Source of the DNA: Planococcus sp. 107-1
Lineage (GTDB): Bacteria; Bacillota; Bacilli; Bacillales_A; Planococcaceae
Length of the DNA stretch: 64,000 bases
Direction of reading: 5' to 3'
Assembly (NCBI RefSeq): GCF_021513255.1
Contig: NZ_CP090977.1
Span: 1,364,001 to 1,428,000, forward strand
Part shown: positions 26,357 to 35,232 of the stretch, piece after piece
How the letters are laid out: each line of letters starts with the position of its first letter
Position numbering within the stretch: position 1 is the first letter of the stretch
Made by a program: the position numbers and the translations under genes
The notes under the pieces: model-generated
Database searches by the model: none
What the model was told of the DNA's origin: nothing
What the model saw: the letters and a program-made list of their open reading frames with translations, nothing else

Positions 26357-28716
26357 TTGATCGCAGAACGCGCATTGAGAACACTTGAATATTATAAAAT
26401 CCGCGAAGAAGTGGCTCGCTATTGCACTTCTTCGCTCGGGAAAGCCCATATTGAAAAATTGCTTCCTTCAACAGATATCAACGAAGTCAACCGTTTGTTG
26501 GAACAGATGGACGAAGGGGCAAGCATCATACGGGTAAAAGGGAATGTGCCGATGGGCGGCATTTTCGATATCCGCATGCATGCAAAGCGCGCACAAATCG
26601 GCGGTTCTCTTAGCCCGATGGAATTGATGGAAGTGTCATCGACCATCCGGGCGAGCCGGATTCTCCGCCAATTTTTTGAAGGCATTCGGGAAGAAGGGAC
26701 AATCCAGATCCCGCTTTTCCTGGAAATGAAAGAATCGATGCCGATTTTGACGCAGCTCGAACACGACATCAATATGTGCATCGATGACAACGGCGGCGTC
26801 TTGGATAGTGCAAGTTCCGCACTTCGCACCATCCGCCAGCAGCTCCGGGCGCAGGAAAGCCGAGTGCGCGAACGGTTGGAAAGTTTAGTGCGCGGCAAAA
26901 ATGCATCCAAAATGCTGTCAGATTCGATTGTGACAATCCGCAATGACCGTTTCGTTATTCCCGTAAAGCAGGAATACCGCAGCCATTACGGCGGCATCGT
27001 GCACGATCAGTCGTCTTCTGGCCAAACTTTATTCATTGAACCGGATGCAGTCGTCCAAGCAAACAATGAAGTTCGCCGCTTGAAGATGAAGGAAAAAGAA
27101 GAAATCGACCGCATTCTCCAAATGCTTTCTGCCCAGGTGCAGGAAGTGGCGCATGATCTGTTTTTGTTGGTCGAAGTGCTCGGAGAAATCGATATGATTT
27201 TTGCGAAAGCGAAATACGGCGCAGCCAATAAATGCACTAAACCTGAAATGAACACAGAAGGCTATATCAATTTAAAGAAAGCGCGCCATCCACTGATTCC
27301 GATTGACGAAGTGGTGCCGAATGATATCGAGTTTGGTCGTGACATCACGGCGATCGTCATTACCGGCCCGAATACCGGCGGGAAAACGGTGACCTTGAAA
27401 ACGGTCGGGCTAAGCACGTTAATGGCTCAATCGGGCTTGCCGGTTCCAGCGCTGGAAGGTTCGGAGTTGGCAGTGTTCGATCAAGTATTTGCCGATATCG
27501 GCGATGAGCAATCGATTGAACAAAGCTTAAGTACGTTCTCTTCCCATATGGTCAATATTGTCGATATCCTGACGAAATTCGATGAAAATTCGTTGGTGAT
27601 TTTTGATGAGTTGGGTGCAGGAACAGACCCTCAAGAAGGGGCAGCCCTTGCGATTTCGTTATTGGACGAAGTCCACGGACGCGGCGCACGAGTTATTGCG
27701 ACGACCCACTATCCGGAATTGAAGGCCTACGGCTATAACCGGCCAGGTGTAGCAAACGCAAGCGTAGAATTTAATGTGGAAACCTTAAGCCCTACTTACC
27801 GGTTATTGATCGGTGTTCCAGGGCGAAGCAACGCATTTGAAATTTCGAAACGCCTTGGATTGCCGGAGCACATTATCAGCCACGCGAAAAGTTTCACCGG
27901 CACTGACCGGCGTGAAGTGGATTCGATGATTGCTTCTCTTGAAACGAGCCGCCGGGAAGCTGAGAAAGATGCGGAACGTTCGAGCGAAGTGTTAGAAGAA
28001 TCCGAGCGTTTGAAAAAAGAACTGCAAAACCAACTGAAAGAATACGAAGAGCAAAAAGAGAAGCTGCAGGAAAAGGCGAAGGAAAAAGCACGGAAAATTG
28101 TGGAACAAGCAACCCGTGAAGCAGAAGGCGTCATGTCTGAACTTCGTAAAATGCAGATGGATCAAGCTTCATCGGTCAAAGAGCATCAGTTGATCGATGC
28201 GAAAAAACGGCTGGAGGCAGCGATGCCGGAAAACCGCATTTTGAAACGAGCGGCAAAAGCCAGCCAAGCGAAGCCGTTGAAACCGAATGATGAAGTCAAA
28301 GTGATTTCATTTGGCCAAAAAGGGACGCTGATTGAAAAAGTATCCAAAGATGAATGGATCGTCCAAATCGGCATTTTGAAGATGAAGCTGCCGGAATCCG
28401 ATTTGGCTTATACAAAACCGGAAAAACAAAAAGAAACACGGGCGATGGCCACCTTGAAAAATCGGGACAGCCACGTGAAATTGGAACTCGATTTACGCGG
28501 GAACGTTACGAAGATGCACTTGCCCGTGTTGAAAAGTATATCGATGATGCGTTACTATCTAATTATCATCAAGTTTCAATCATTCACGGCAAAGGAACCG
28601 GTGCACTGCGCACAGGTGTCCAGCAGTATTTGAAAAAACATCCGAGAGTCAAAAGCTATCGCTTCGGGGAAGCAGGGGAAGGCGGCTCAGGCGTAACGGT
28701 CGCTGAGCTAAAGTGA
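26357..28716 (+). pseudogene. mutS2: MutS2 ATPase/endonuclease, one frameshift
   Basis: MutS2 clamps branched DNA or collided ribosomes. The Walker A motif GPNTGGKT lies near residue 338, and the signature [20 protein letters not shown] follows. A coiled coil spans about 520-600. The C-terminal Smr nuclease domain begins LELDLRG and should continue [11 protein letters not shown], but one G is missing from an expected GGGG at 28499-28501, which sends the frame into a false stop at 28633. The downstream frame completes the domain (HGKGTGALR) to 28716. Corrected length is about 786, normal for the family. TTG 26357 has the better ribosome binding site spacing; GTG 26348 is the alternative. Probably a homopolymer error. 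Confidence 0.92.
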
Positions 28717-28738
28717 TTTCGTATAGGGGAGAATTGAC

Positions 28739-29152
28739 ATGTCAGAGACTGGGTTTTGGACACATCCGTTAGTGGAAACGGCGGGATATTTCAGCGTTGT
28801 CGTTTTATGTTTAATCGTCTCAATGGTGATTTTTGAATTGGTAACGAAGTATAAAAACTGGGAAGAAATCAAAAAAGGGAATCTGGCGGTAGCGATGGCG
28901 ACCGGCGGGAAAATTTTCGGTGTCACGAATATTTTCCGGTTTTCCATCGAACGCCATAATACCTTGCTGGAAATGATCGGCTGGGGATTGTATGGATTTG
29001 CTTTATTGATTTTTGCTTATCTTTTATTTGAATTTCTTACTCCGAAATTCAAAGTGGATGAAGAAATTGAAAATGACAACCGTTCCGTCGGCTTCGTTTC
29101 GTTGACCATCTCAGTCGGACTGTCTTTCGTCATCGGTGCAAGTATTTCTTAG
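28739..29152 (+). CDS. yshE: DUF350 membrane protein (YshE-like)
   Basis: A 137-residue protein with four hydrophobic segments (about 14-34, 50-64, 79-99, 115-136) and the DUF350 pattern GNLAVAMATGGKIFGV. Position after mutS2 matches yshE in B. subtilis. Function unknown. It starts after GGGGAG and is followed 12 bases later by a tiny hydrophobic reading frame. Confidence 0.85.
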   Translation: MSETGFWTHPLVETAGYFSVVVLCLIVSMVIFELVTKYKNWEEIKKGNLAVAMATGGKIFGVTNIFRFSIERHNTLLEMIGWGLYGFALLIFAYLLFEFLTPKFKVDEEIENDNRSVGFVSLTISVGLSFVIGASIS

Positions 29153-29164
29153 GAGTTGTAAACT

Positions 29165-29245
29165 ATGGAGAATCTGATCAAGATCCTATTCGTATGCTGT
29201 GCATTGTTCATCATCGTAGGAATCGTTTTTCTGTTTGTTATTTAA
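29165..29245 (+). CDS. Putative 26-residue single-helix membrane peptide
   Basis: ATG 29165 to TAA 29243-29245 encodes a 26-residue peptide that starts MENLIKILFVCCALFIIVGI and continues hydrophobic to the end, with one positive charge. TAGGAG lies 10 bases upstream. It sits between the DUF350 gene and the shared terminator at about 29250-29285, so it would be on the same transcript. I know no family for it; existence as a translated gene is inferred from start, ribosome binding site and hydrophobic composition. Confidence 0.5.
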   Translation: MENLIKILFVCCALFIIVGIVFLFVI

Positions 29246-29249
29246 AATT

Positions 29250-29286
29250 CAGCAGTCTGCCGAAAAGGCGGGCTGCTTTTTTATTC
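29250..29286 (+). terminator. Intrinsic terminator before lcfA
   Basis: CAGTCTGCC and GGCGGGCTG pair (with G-U) around GAAAA, followed by CTTTTTTATT. Confidence 0.78.
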
Positions 29287-29313
29287 CTTCCAGGTTTCAG
29301 ATTTTATTTGCTG

Positions 29314-29342
29314 TTGAAAGCGTTATCATTTACCGATATAAT
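29314..29342 (+). promoter_or_regulatory. lcfA promoter overlapped by a cre box
   Basis: TTGAAA at 29314-29319 and TATAAT at 29337-29342 are 17 bases apart. TGAAAGCGTTATCA at 29315-29328 matches the CcpA cre consensus TGWAARCGYTWNCW at every position and overlaps the -35 region. CcpA repression of fatty-acid degradation genes is known in B. subtilis. Confidence 0.8.
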
Positions 29343-29392
29343 TAAAAATAGGAATATTCACACGATTTGAAAATCAAAAGGAGGAATAAAGA

Positions 29393-31084
29393 ATGACAGA
29401 AAAGCCATGGCTTGCCCATTATCCGCCTGAAGTCCCAAAAACTTTGGAGTACAAAAGTATGCCCGTGCAGGAATATTTGACGCATGCCTACGAACAATTC
29501 CCGAAGAAAACAGCTATCCATTTTATGGGAAGAGATGTGAGCTACGAAGAGCTGTATGATTCCTCGATGAAGTTCGCCAATTATTTGCAAGGGCTCGGCA
29601 TTGAAAAGGGTGACCGGGTGTCCGTCATGCTGCCGAACTGTCCGCAGGCAGTCATCAGTTTTTATGGCGTCCTCTATGCAGGCGGCGTAGTGGTCATGAC
29701 GAATCCGCTTTATACAGAACGGGAAATCGCGTACCAAATGAACGATTCCGGTGCAAAAGCCATTGTCTCATTAGATATTTTATTCCCTCGGATTTCAAAA
29801 GTCGTGAAAAATACGAAACTGGAAAATGTCATTATTACCGGGATCAAAGACTATCTTCCTTTCCCGAAAAATATGATTTATCCATTTATCCAAAAACGCC
29901 AGACCGGATTATCAGTGAAAGTGGAGCATCGCGGCGTCAATCATTTGTTTACAGAAGTGATGAAAACCGCATCAAAAGAAGTGGAGCCAACTGAATTCGA
30001 TTTCAATGAAGACCTCGCATTGCTACAATATACTGGAGGGACGACAGGTTCGCCTAAAGGGGTTATGCTGACCCATAAGAACTTGATCTCGAATGCGACG
30101 ATGTGTGATTCATGGCTTTACAAATGCAAGGACGGCGAAGAGACGGTTCTTGGCATCATTCCGCTTTTCCATGTATATGGCTTGACGACAGTGTTGATCC
30201 TATCCGTGATGCAAGGCAACCGAATGGTGCTGCTGCCGAAATTTGATGCAGAAACGGCCTTGAAAACGATCAATAAACAAAAGCCGACTTTATTCCCTGG
30301 AGCTCCGACCCTTTATATTGGTCTCATGAATCATCCGGACATCGGGAAATACGATTTATCTTCCATTGATGCCTGCTTGAGCGGATCTGCGCCGCTGCCT
30401 GTTGATGTCCAAGAGAAATTCGAGGAGATTACAGGAGGCAAACTGGTTGAAGGCTACGGTTTAACGGAAACGTCCCCGGTTACCCATTCGAATCTGATTT
30501 GGGGAGAACGCGTTAAAGGCTCTATCGGCTTCCCGTATCCCGACACGGACTGCAAAATTTTCCTTCCCGGGACGACAGATGAAGTGCCGGCAGGAGAGAT
30601 CGGCGAAATTGCGATTTCAGGTCCTCAAGTGATGAAAGGCTACTGGAACCGGCCGGATGATACCGCTGCAACCATCGTTAATGGCTGGCTGTTGACGGGA
30701 GATCTCGGCTATATGGATGAAAAAGGCCATTTCTTTATCGTCGACCGCAAAAAAGACATGATCATTGCAGGTGGATTCAATATCTACCCTCGTGAAATAG
30801 AAGAAGTCCTGTATGAGCACGAAGCTGTCCAGGAATGTGTTGTTGCTGGAATACCGGATCCTTACCGCGGTGAAACGGTAAAGGCATACATTGTGCAAAA
30901 AGAAGGGTATACTGTTTCTGAGGAAGAGTTTAATAAATATTGCCGTGAACATTTAGCAGCATTCAAAGTTCCGCGCATTTATGAATTCCGCAAAGAGCTG
31001 CCGAAAACCGCAGTCGGAAAAATCCTTCGCCGCTCATTAGTGGACGAAGAAGTCGCTAAGCAAAATGAAGCGGTGCCGTCTTAA
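29393..31084 (+). CDS. lcfA: Long-chain fatty acid-CoA ligase
   Basis: Activates fatty acids to acyl-CoA with ATP, the entry to beta-oxidation. The P-loop-like AMP-binding motif YTGGTTGSPKGVMLTHKNL is near residues 213-231, and the family C-terminal region with DRKKDMIIAGGFNIYPREIE and the catalytic lysine in PKTAVGKILRR is intact. Length 563. It heads the lcfA-fadR-fadB-etfBA cluster and carries the cre box; a second promoter with a long palindrome lies before fadR. Confidence 0.95.
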   Translation: MTEKPWLAHYPPEVPKTLEYKSMPVQEYLTHAYEQFPKKTAIHFMGRDVSYEELYDSSMKFANYLQGLGIEKGDRVSVMLPNCPQAVISFYGVLYAGGVVVMTNPLYTEREIAYQMNDSGAKAIVSLDILFPRISKVVKNTKLENVIITGIKDYLPFPKNMIYPFIQKRQTGLSVKVEHRGVNHLFTEVMKTASKEVEPTEFDFNEDLALLQYTGGTTGSPKGVMLTHKNLISNATMCDSWLYKCKDGEETVLGIIPLFHVYGLTTVLILSVMQGNRMVLLPKFDAETALKTINKQKPTLFPGAPTLYIGLMNHPDIGKYDLSSIDACLSGSAPLPVDVQEKFEEITGGKLVEGYGLTETSPVTHSNLIWGERVKGSIGFPYPDTDCKIFLPGTTDEVPAGEIGEIAISGPQVMKGYWNRPDDTAATIVNGWLLTGDLGYMDEKGHFFIVDRKKDMIIAGGFNIYPREIEEVLYEHEAVQECVVAGIPDPYRGETVKAYIVQKEGYTVSEEEFNKYCREHLAAFKVPRIYEFRKELPKTAVGKILRRSLVDEEVAKQNEAVPS

Positions 31085-31145
31085 CTATAAGAGCGACAAA
31101 ATTATTGCCTATCGCTGCAGAGTAAAGCTGGCAATTGATAAAAGC

Positions 31146-31211
31146 TTGACACGTCAATAGATAAACTATAATATGAAAATATGAATGAAGCGCCATTCAT
31201 ATTTTCATATT
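31146..31211 (+). promoter_or_regulatory. fadR promoter with FadR-type palindrome
   Basis: TTGACA (31146-31151) and TATAAT (31167-31172) are 15 bases apart, a short spacer. An inverted repeat with perfect 18-base arms (AATATGAAAATATGAATG at 31170-31187 and its complement at 31194-31211) around AAGCGC overlaps the -10. Its centre ATGAATG..CATTCAT is the B. subtilis FadR (YsiA) half-site pattern. The T run after it means the same structure could also end read-through from lcfA. Confidence 0.75.
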
Positions 31212-31230
31212 TTTTTTGGGTGGTGATGAT

Positions 31231-31815
31231 TTGGTAAAAAAGGATAAACCAAAATACAAACAGATCGTAGATGCTGCGGTCGTGGTAATTGCAGAAAATG
31301 GTTACCATCAAGCGCAAGTATCTAAAATTGCAAAGCAGGCAGGAGTGGCTGACGGCACAATTTATCTCTACTTCAAAAACAAAGAAGATATTCTGATTTC
31401 TGTTTTCGAAGAAAAGATGGCAGTCTTTGTCGAGAAACTCGAACAGATTTTGGTTCGGGATATTCCGGCAGTGGATAAATTAGGCTTGATGATCGAAAGC
31501 CATTTTAGTTTGCTGGCAAGTGATCTGCATCTCGCCATAGTGACCCAGTTGGAGCTCAGACAATCGAATACTGAAATCCGAATGAAAATAAATGGCGTGT
31601 TAAGAGAATATTTATTGCTGCTTGATAAAATCCTTGTCAAAGGGATGGAAGACGGAGAATTCGATGAAAAAATGGATATCCGTTTAGCTCGGCAAATGGT
31701 TTTTGGTACAATGGATGAGACCATCACCACTTGGGTGATGAACGATCATAAATATGATTTAGTCGAATTGGCGCCGAAAGTCCATCGTCTTTTGATGAAG
31801 GGAATTCGCGCATAG
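31231..31815 (+). CDS. fadR: TetR-type repressor of fatty acid degradation FadR
   Basis: Represses beta-oxidation genes until released by long-chain acyl-CoA. The HTH reads [20 protein letters not shown] followed by [13 protein letters not shown], very close to B. subtilis FadR (YsiA), and the C-terminal ligand domain retains [12 protein letters not shown]. The TTG start at 31231 after GGTGGTGAT gives 194 residues and the usual N-terminus (VKKDKPKY); 31216 is a less likely start. Autoregulation is suggested by the palindrome. Confidence 0.93.
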   Translation: MVKKDKPKYKQIVDAAVVVIAENGYHQAQVSKIAKQAGVADGTIYLYFKNKEDILISVFEEKMAVFVEKLEQILVRDIPAVDKLGLMIESHFSLLASDLHLAIVTQLELRQSNTEIRMKINGVLREYLLLLDKILVKGMEDGEFDEKMDIRLARQMVFGTMDETITTWVMNDHKYDLVELAPKVHRLLMKGIRA

Positions 31816-31832
31816 GGGAAGGGGCTCTTCAA

Positions 31833-32606
31833 ATGGAATTTATCAGTTGGAAAAAAGAAGATGGTGTTGCGGTTGCAACAATCAATCGTCCGCCAGCAAA
31901 TGCGTTATCTCGTGCATTGATCATGGAAGTGAACAGTCTGCTTGATGAAGTGGAACATGATGAAGAAGTCCGTGCAATCGTCTTACATGGCGAAGGAAGA
32001 TTCTTTTCTGCAGGAGCCGATATAAAGGAATTTACAGAAGTGACAAGCGGCGAAGAGTTTTCAAAACTCTCAGCAAGCGGACAGGCCGTATTTGAACGAG
32101 TCGAAACATTTCATAAACCTGTGATCGCAGCCATCCACGGAGCGGCTTTAGGCGGCGGTTTGGAATTGGCGATGAGCTGCCATATGCGTTTTGTTTCTGA
32201 AAATGCTAAACTAGGATTGCCGGAACTTCAGCTTGGCTTGATTCCAGGATTTGCAGGGACGCAGCGCTTGCCGCGGTATGTAGGTGTCGCAAAAGCAGCA
32301 GAAATGCTTTTGACAAGCGATCCGATTACGGGAGCAGAAGCAGCTCAGTTGGGATTAGCCAACCGTGCTTATGCAGAAGCAGACCTACTTTCGGAAACGC
32401 TTTCAATTGCAAAGAAAATTGCGAAGAAAAGTCCGGTGTCGGTTAAAGCGGCTATTGATATGCTGCAGTATTCAAAGTCTGCAAGCTATCATGACGGCGT
32501 GAAAGCAGAAGCGGCTTCCTTTGGAACGGTTTTTGTTTCAGAAGACGCAAAAGAAGGAATCCAGGCTTTCCTGGAAAAACGCGAAGCACAATTTAAAGGG
32601 AAATAA
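31833..32606 (+). CDS. fadB: Enoyl-CoA hydratase
   Basis: Hydrates trans-2-enoyl-CoA in beta-oxidation. Crotonase fold: oxyanion-hole segments SAGADIKEF (near 62-70) and [15 protein letters not shown] (near 104-118), with the catalytic glutamate region [15 protein letters not shown]. Length 257. It follows fadR by 17 bases and precedes etfB by 20, one operon. Confidence 0.94.
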   Translation: MEFISWKKEDGVAVATINRPPANALSRALIMEVNSLLDEVEHDEEVRAIVLHGEGRFFSAGADIKEFTEVTSGEEFSKLSASGQAVFERVETFHKPVIAAIHGAALGGGLELAMSCHMRFVSENAKLGLPELQLGLIPGFAGTQRLPRYVGVAKAAEMLLTSDPITGAEAAQLGLANRAYAEADLLSETLSIAKKIAKKSPVSVKAAIDMLQYSKSASYHDGVKAEAASFGTVFVSEDAKEGIQAFLEKREAQFKGK

Positions 32607-32626
32607 TACTTGGGAGGTTTACGTTC

Positions 32627-33400
32627 ATGAACATTTATGTATTGGTAAAACGTACTTTTGACACAGAAGAAAAATTAGTCATCTCTGGTGGCAAAATACA
32701 GGACGACGGCGCAGAATTCATCATTAATCCATATGATGAGTATGCGATTGAAGAAGCGATCACTGTCCGTGACGAACATGGCGGGGAAGTAACCGTTATC
32801 ACAATCGGCGGAGAAGAAGCTGAAAAGCAACTTCGTACAGCTCTTGCAATGGGCGCGGATAAAGCAGTATTGATCAACACAGAAGACGATTTGGAAGAAA
32901 TGGATGAGTTCACGACTTCCTACATATTAGCGGAATACTTGAAAGACAAAGATGCGGACTTGATTTTAGCAGGGAACGTAGCAATCGATGGCGGATCTGG
33001 CCAAGTAGGGCCGCGTGTTGCTGATTTGCTAGGCATCAACTATGTAACAACGATTACGAGCCTTAAAATCGATGGCACAACTGCGACAATCGTGAGAGAC
33101 ATCGAAGGGGATGCAGAAGAGCTTGAAACGTCATTGCCGTTGCTTGTAACAGCTCAGCAAGGTTTGAACGAACCTCGTTACCCATCACTTCCAGGAATCA
33201 TGAAAGCGAAGAAAAAACCGCTTGAAGAGTTGGAACTCGATGATTTGGATATCGAAGAAGACGACGTTGAAGCGAAAACGGAAACAATCGAAATTTACTT
33301 GCCGCCGAAAAAAGAAGCGGGCCGCGTGCTAGAAGGGGACATTTCAGCACAAGTATCGGAATTGGTCGGATTATTGCGCAACGAAGCGAAAGTTATATAA
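32627..33400 (+). CDS. etfB: Electron transfer flavoprotein beta subunit
   Basis: Binds AMP and, with EtfA, takes electrons from acyl-CoA dehydrogenase to the quinone pool. It begins MNIYVLVKRTFDTEEKLVIS and contains the family segment NVAIDGGSGQVGPRVADLLG. Length 257. It is followed by a short copy of the palindromic element before etfA. Confidence 0.95.
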   Translation: MNIYVLVKRTFDTEEKLVISGGKIQDDGAEFIINPYDEYAIEEAITVRDEHGGEVTVITIGGEEAEKQLRTALAMGADKAVLINTEDDLEEMDEFTTSYILAEYLKDKDADLILAGNVAIDGGSGQVGPRVADLLGINYVTTITSLKIDGTTATIVRDIEGDAEELETSLPLLVTAQQGLNEPRYPSLPGIMKAKKKPLEELELDDLDIEEDDVEAKTETIEIYLPPKKEAGRVLEGDISAQVSELVGLLRNEAKVI

Positions 33401-33403
33401 AGC

Positions 33404-33474
33404 AAGAAAAGCGAAGGCTGCCGTTTAGCTCCGACAAGCGACTAGAGGAGCTGGCAGCCGGAGTCTGAACACTA
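33404..33474 (+). repeat. Dispersed palindromic element, short copy C
   Basis: Begins AGAAAAGCGAAGGCTGCC and ends GGCAGCCGGAGTCTGAAC. Outer stem GGCTGCC with GGCAGCC, middle stem AGCTCC with GGAGCT; the inner part is deleted. It stands inside the etfB-etfA operon, 4 bases after the etfB stop. Confidence 0.75.
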
Positions 33475-33524
33475 AAAATAACTGAACGATAAATTTTCAC
33501 ATCTACTTAGGGGGTAAACAGACT

Positions 33525-34490
33525 ATGTCGAAAAAAGTATTGGTATTGGGCGAAACGCGTGAAGGCGCTTTACGTAATGTAACGTTTGAAGCAATTGCCG
33601 CTGCGAAGAAAATCTCTGGCGGTGGAGAAGTAGTAGGCGTTTTGATTGGCGATTCAGTCGCTGACTTTGGCGCAGAACTTGTAAATTACGGAGCTGACCG
33701 TGTCATTACGGTAGAGCACCCTCATTTGAAGTCTTACACTTCAGATGGCTACGGGCAAGCATTCATGGCTGTCATCGAACAAGAAAGCCCAGAAGGCATC
33801 GTTTTCGGCCACACAGCGGTCGGAAAAGATTTATCGCCTAAAATCGCATCGAAATTGCAATCCGGTTTGATTTCTGATGTGACAAATATCGAAGGGGAAG
33901 GCGATGACGCTGTATTTGTCCGCCCGATCTATTCTGGTAAAGCATTCGAAAAAGTGAAATCAAAAGAAGGCCTTTCATTTATCACAGTTCGTCCGAACAA
34001 CATTCCGCCATTAGCAAAAGAAGAGCGTTCAGGCGATGTAAGTTCACTTTCAGTGGATATTACAAACTTGCGCACGATCATCAAAGATGTGGTCCGCAAA
34101 TCTGCTGAAGGCGTTGACCTTTCAGAAGCGAAAGTGATCGTTGCTGGCGGACGCGGCGTGAAGAGCACAGAAGGCTTCGAACCTTTGCAAGAATTAGCGA
34201 ATCTTCTTGGCGGCGCTGTTGGTGCTTCTCGTGGAGCATGTGATGCGGATTATTGCGATTATTCCTTGCAGATCGGACAAACAGGTAAAGTTGTAACACC
34301 TGACCTATACATCGCAGCAGGAATTTCAGGGGCGATCCAGCACTTAGCAGGTATGTCCAACTCGAAAGTCATTGTTGCGATCAACAAAGACCCAGAAGCG
34401 AACATTTTCAAAGTAGCGGATTACGGCATTGTCGGAGACTTGTTCGAAGTCATCCCGATGCTGACAGAAGAATTCAAGAAAGTAATGTAA
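33525..34490 (+). CDS. etfA: Electron transfer flavoprotein alpha subunit
   Basis: FAD-binding partner of EtfB. The C-terminal FAD motif is seen in [20 protein letters not shown] and [20 protein letters not shown]. Length 321. An AGGGGG ribosome binding site lies before the start. The gene is followed by palindromic element copy D, a terminator and a 21-nt array. Confidence 0.95.
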   Translation: MSKKVLVLGETREGALRNVTFEAIAAAKKISGGGEVVGVLIGDSVADFGAELVNYGADRVITVEHPHLKSYTSDGYGQAFMAVIEQESPEGIVFGHTAVGKDLSPKIASKLQSGLISDVTNIEGEGDDAVFVRPIYSGKAFEKVKSKEGLSFITVRPNNIPPLAKEERSGDVSSLSVDITNLRTIIKDVVRKSAEGVDLSEAKVIVAGGRGVKSTEGFEPLQELANLLGGAVGASRGACDADYCDYSLQIGQTGKVVTPDLYIAAGISGAIQHLAGMSNSKVIVAINKDPEANIFKVADYGIVGDLFEVIPMLTEEFKKVM

Positions 34491-34493
34491 TTA

Positions 34494-34593
34494 AGAAAAG
34501 CGAAAGCGGGCGTACAGCTCCGAAAGGCATAAGACAGAACAGCGAAGCGGCGCTGGCTTATGACCCGAGGAGTTGCCTGCTGGAGTCTGGACA
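34494..34593 (+). repeat. Dispersed palindromic element, copy D
   Basis: Begins AGAAAAGCGAAAGCGGGC and ends GCCTGCTGGAGTCTGGACAA. Outer stem AGCGGGC with GCCTGCT (one G-U), middle stem AGCTCC with GGAGTT (one G-U), inner CATAAG with CTTATG. A second AGAAAAGCGAAAGC start follows at once but runs into the terminator. Confidence 0.78.
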
Positions 34594-34608
34594 AAGAAAA
34601 GCGAAAGC

Positions 34609-34640
34609 AACGGCCCTTGTAATAGAAAGGGCCGTTTTTT
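34609..34640 (+). terminator. Intrinsic terminator after etfA
   Basis: AACGGCCCTT and AAGGGCCGTT form a stem around GTAATAGA, followed by TTTT. Confidence 0.88.
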
Positions 34641-34659
34641 AATGGGAATTAACGCGAAA

Positions 34660-34722
34660 GCACCTCGATGTGAAAGTTTCGCACCCAAAATCGATTTTTC
34701 CGCACCTCGTAAAATTTCGTAT
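34660..34722. repeat. 21-nt periodic array 5 (GCACC core, 3 units)
   Basis: GCACC cores begin at 34660, 34681 and 34702, exactly 21 bases apart, with TTTCGCACC and TTCCGCACCTCG contexts. It starts 20 bases after the etfA terminator. Three units only, so weaker than arrays 1-4. The rest of the gap up to trxA holds promoters. Confidence 0.6.
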
Positions 34723-34755
34723 TAAACTGGACAAAATAAGCCGCATTTATCCATC

Positions 34756-34829
34756 GTTTATTCTTCCGAGTAAGGGGTAGATAGGAAGTAGGCAAATAAA
34801 TAGCTACAGTTTTTCACGCATGCTATAAT
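34756..34829 (+). promoter_or_regulatory. Possible sigma-B and extended -10 promoters of trxA
   Basis: GTTTAT (34756-34761) and GGGTAG (34775-34780), 13 bases apart, each match the sigma-B consensus (GTTTAA, GGGTAT) at 5 of 6. Downstream, TGCTATAAT at 34821-34829 is an extended -10. Dual sigma-A and sigma-B control of trxA is known in B. subtilis. Confidence 0.45.
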
Positions 34830-34868
34830 CAAAACATAGTTTGGTTACATTATAAGGAGGAATTATTC

Positions 34869-35183
34869 ATGGCAATAGTACACGGTACAGATCAGAACTT
34901 TTCACAAGAAATCTCAGAAGGTTTAGTATTAGTAGATTTTTGGGCTACTTGGTGCGGGCCTTGTAAAATGATTGCTCCAGTTCTTGAAGAATTAGACGCT
35001 GAAATGAGCGATAAAGTTAAAATCGTAAAAGTAGACGTTGATGAAAACCAAGAAACTGCAGGCAAATACGGCATCATGTCAATCCCGACTCTTCTATTGA
35101 TGAAAGACGGAGAAACAGTTGATAAAGTTGTTGGCTTCAGACCAAAAGAAGCTTTGGCTGAATTAGTTAACCAACACGCATAA
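34869..35183 (+). CDS. trxA: Thioredoxin
   Basis: General protein disulfide reductase. Active site WCGPCK near residues 29-34 in the context DFWATWCGPCKMIAPVLEEL, plus the cis-proline in MSIPTLLLM. Length 104. It starts after AAGGAGG. A terminator follows, then uvrC, an arrangement shared with B. subtilis. Confidence 0.97.
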   Translation: MAIVHGTDQNFSQEISEGLVLVDFWATWCGPCKMIAPVLEELDAEMSDKVKIVKVDVDENQETAGKYGIMSIPTLLLMKDGETVDKVVGFRPKEALAELVNQHA

Positions 35184-35186
35184 TTC

Positions 35187-35220
35187 TTAACCGGGTCCAG
35201 TGATGGCCCCGGTTTTTTAA
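35187..35220 (+). terminator. Intrinsic terminator after trxA
   Basis: AACCGGGTCC and GGCCCCGGTT pair around AGTGAT, followed by TTTTAA. Confidence 0.85.
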
Positions 35221-35232
35221 TAGGGTGAGATA

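Noticed and set aside
28354..28716. A separate 120-residue Smr-domain gene
   Set aside because: The frame joins mutS2 after restoring one G; its first residues are only a shifted reading of mutS2.
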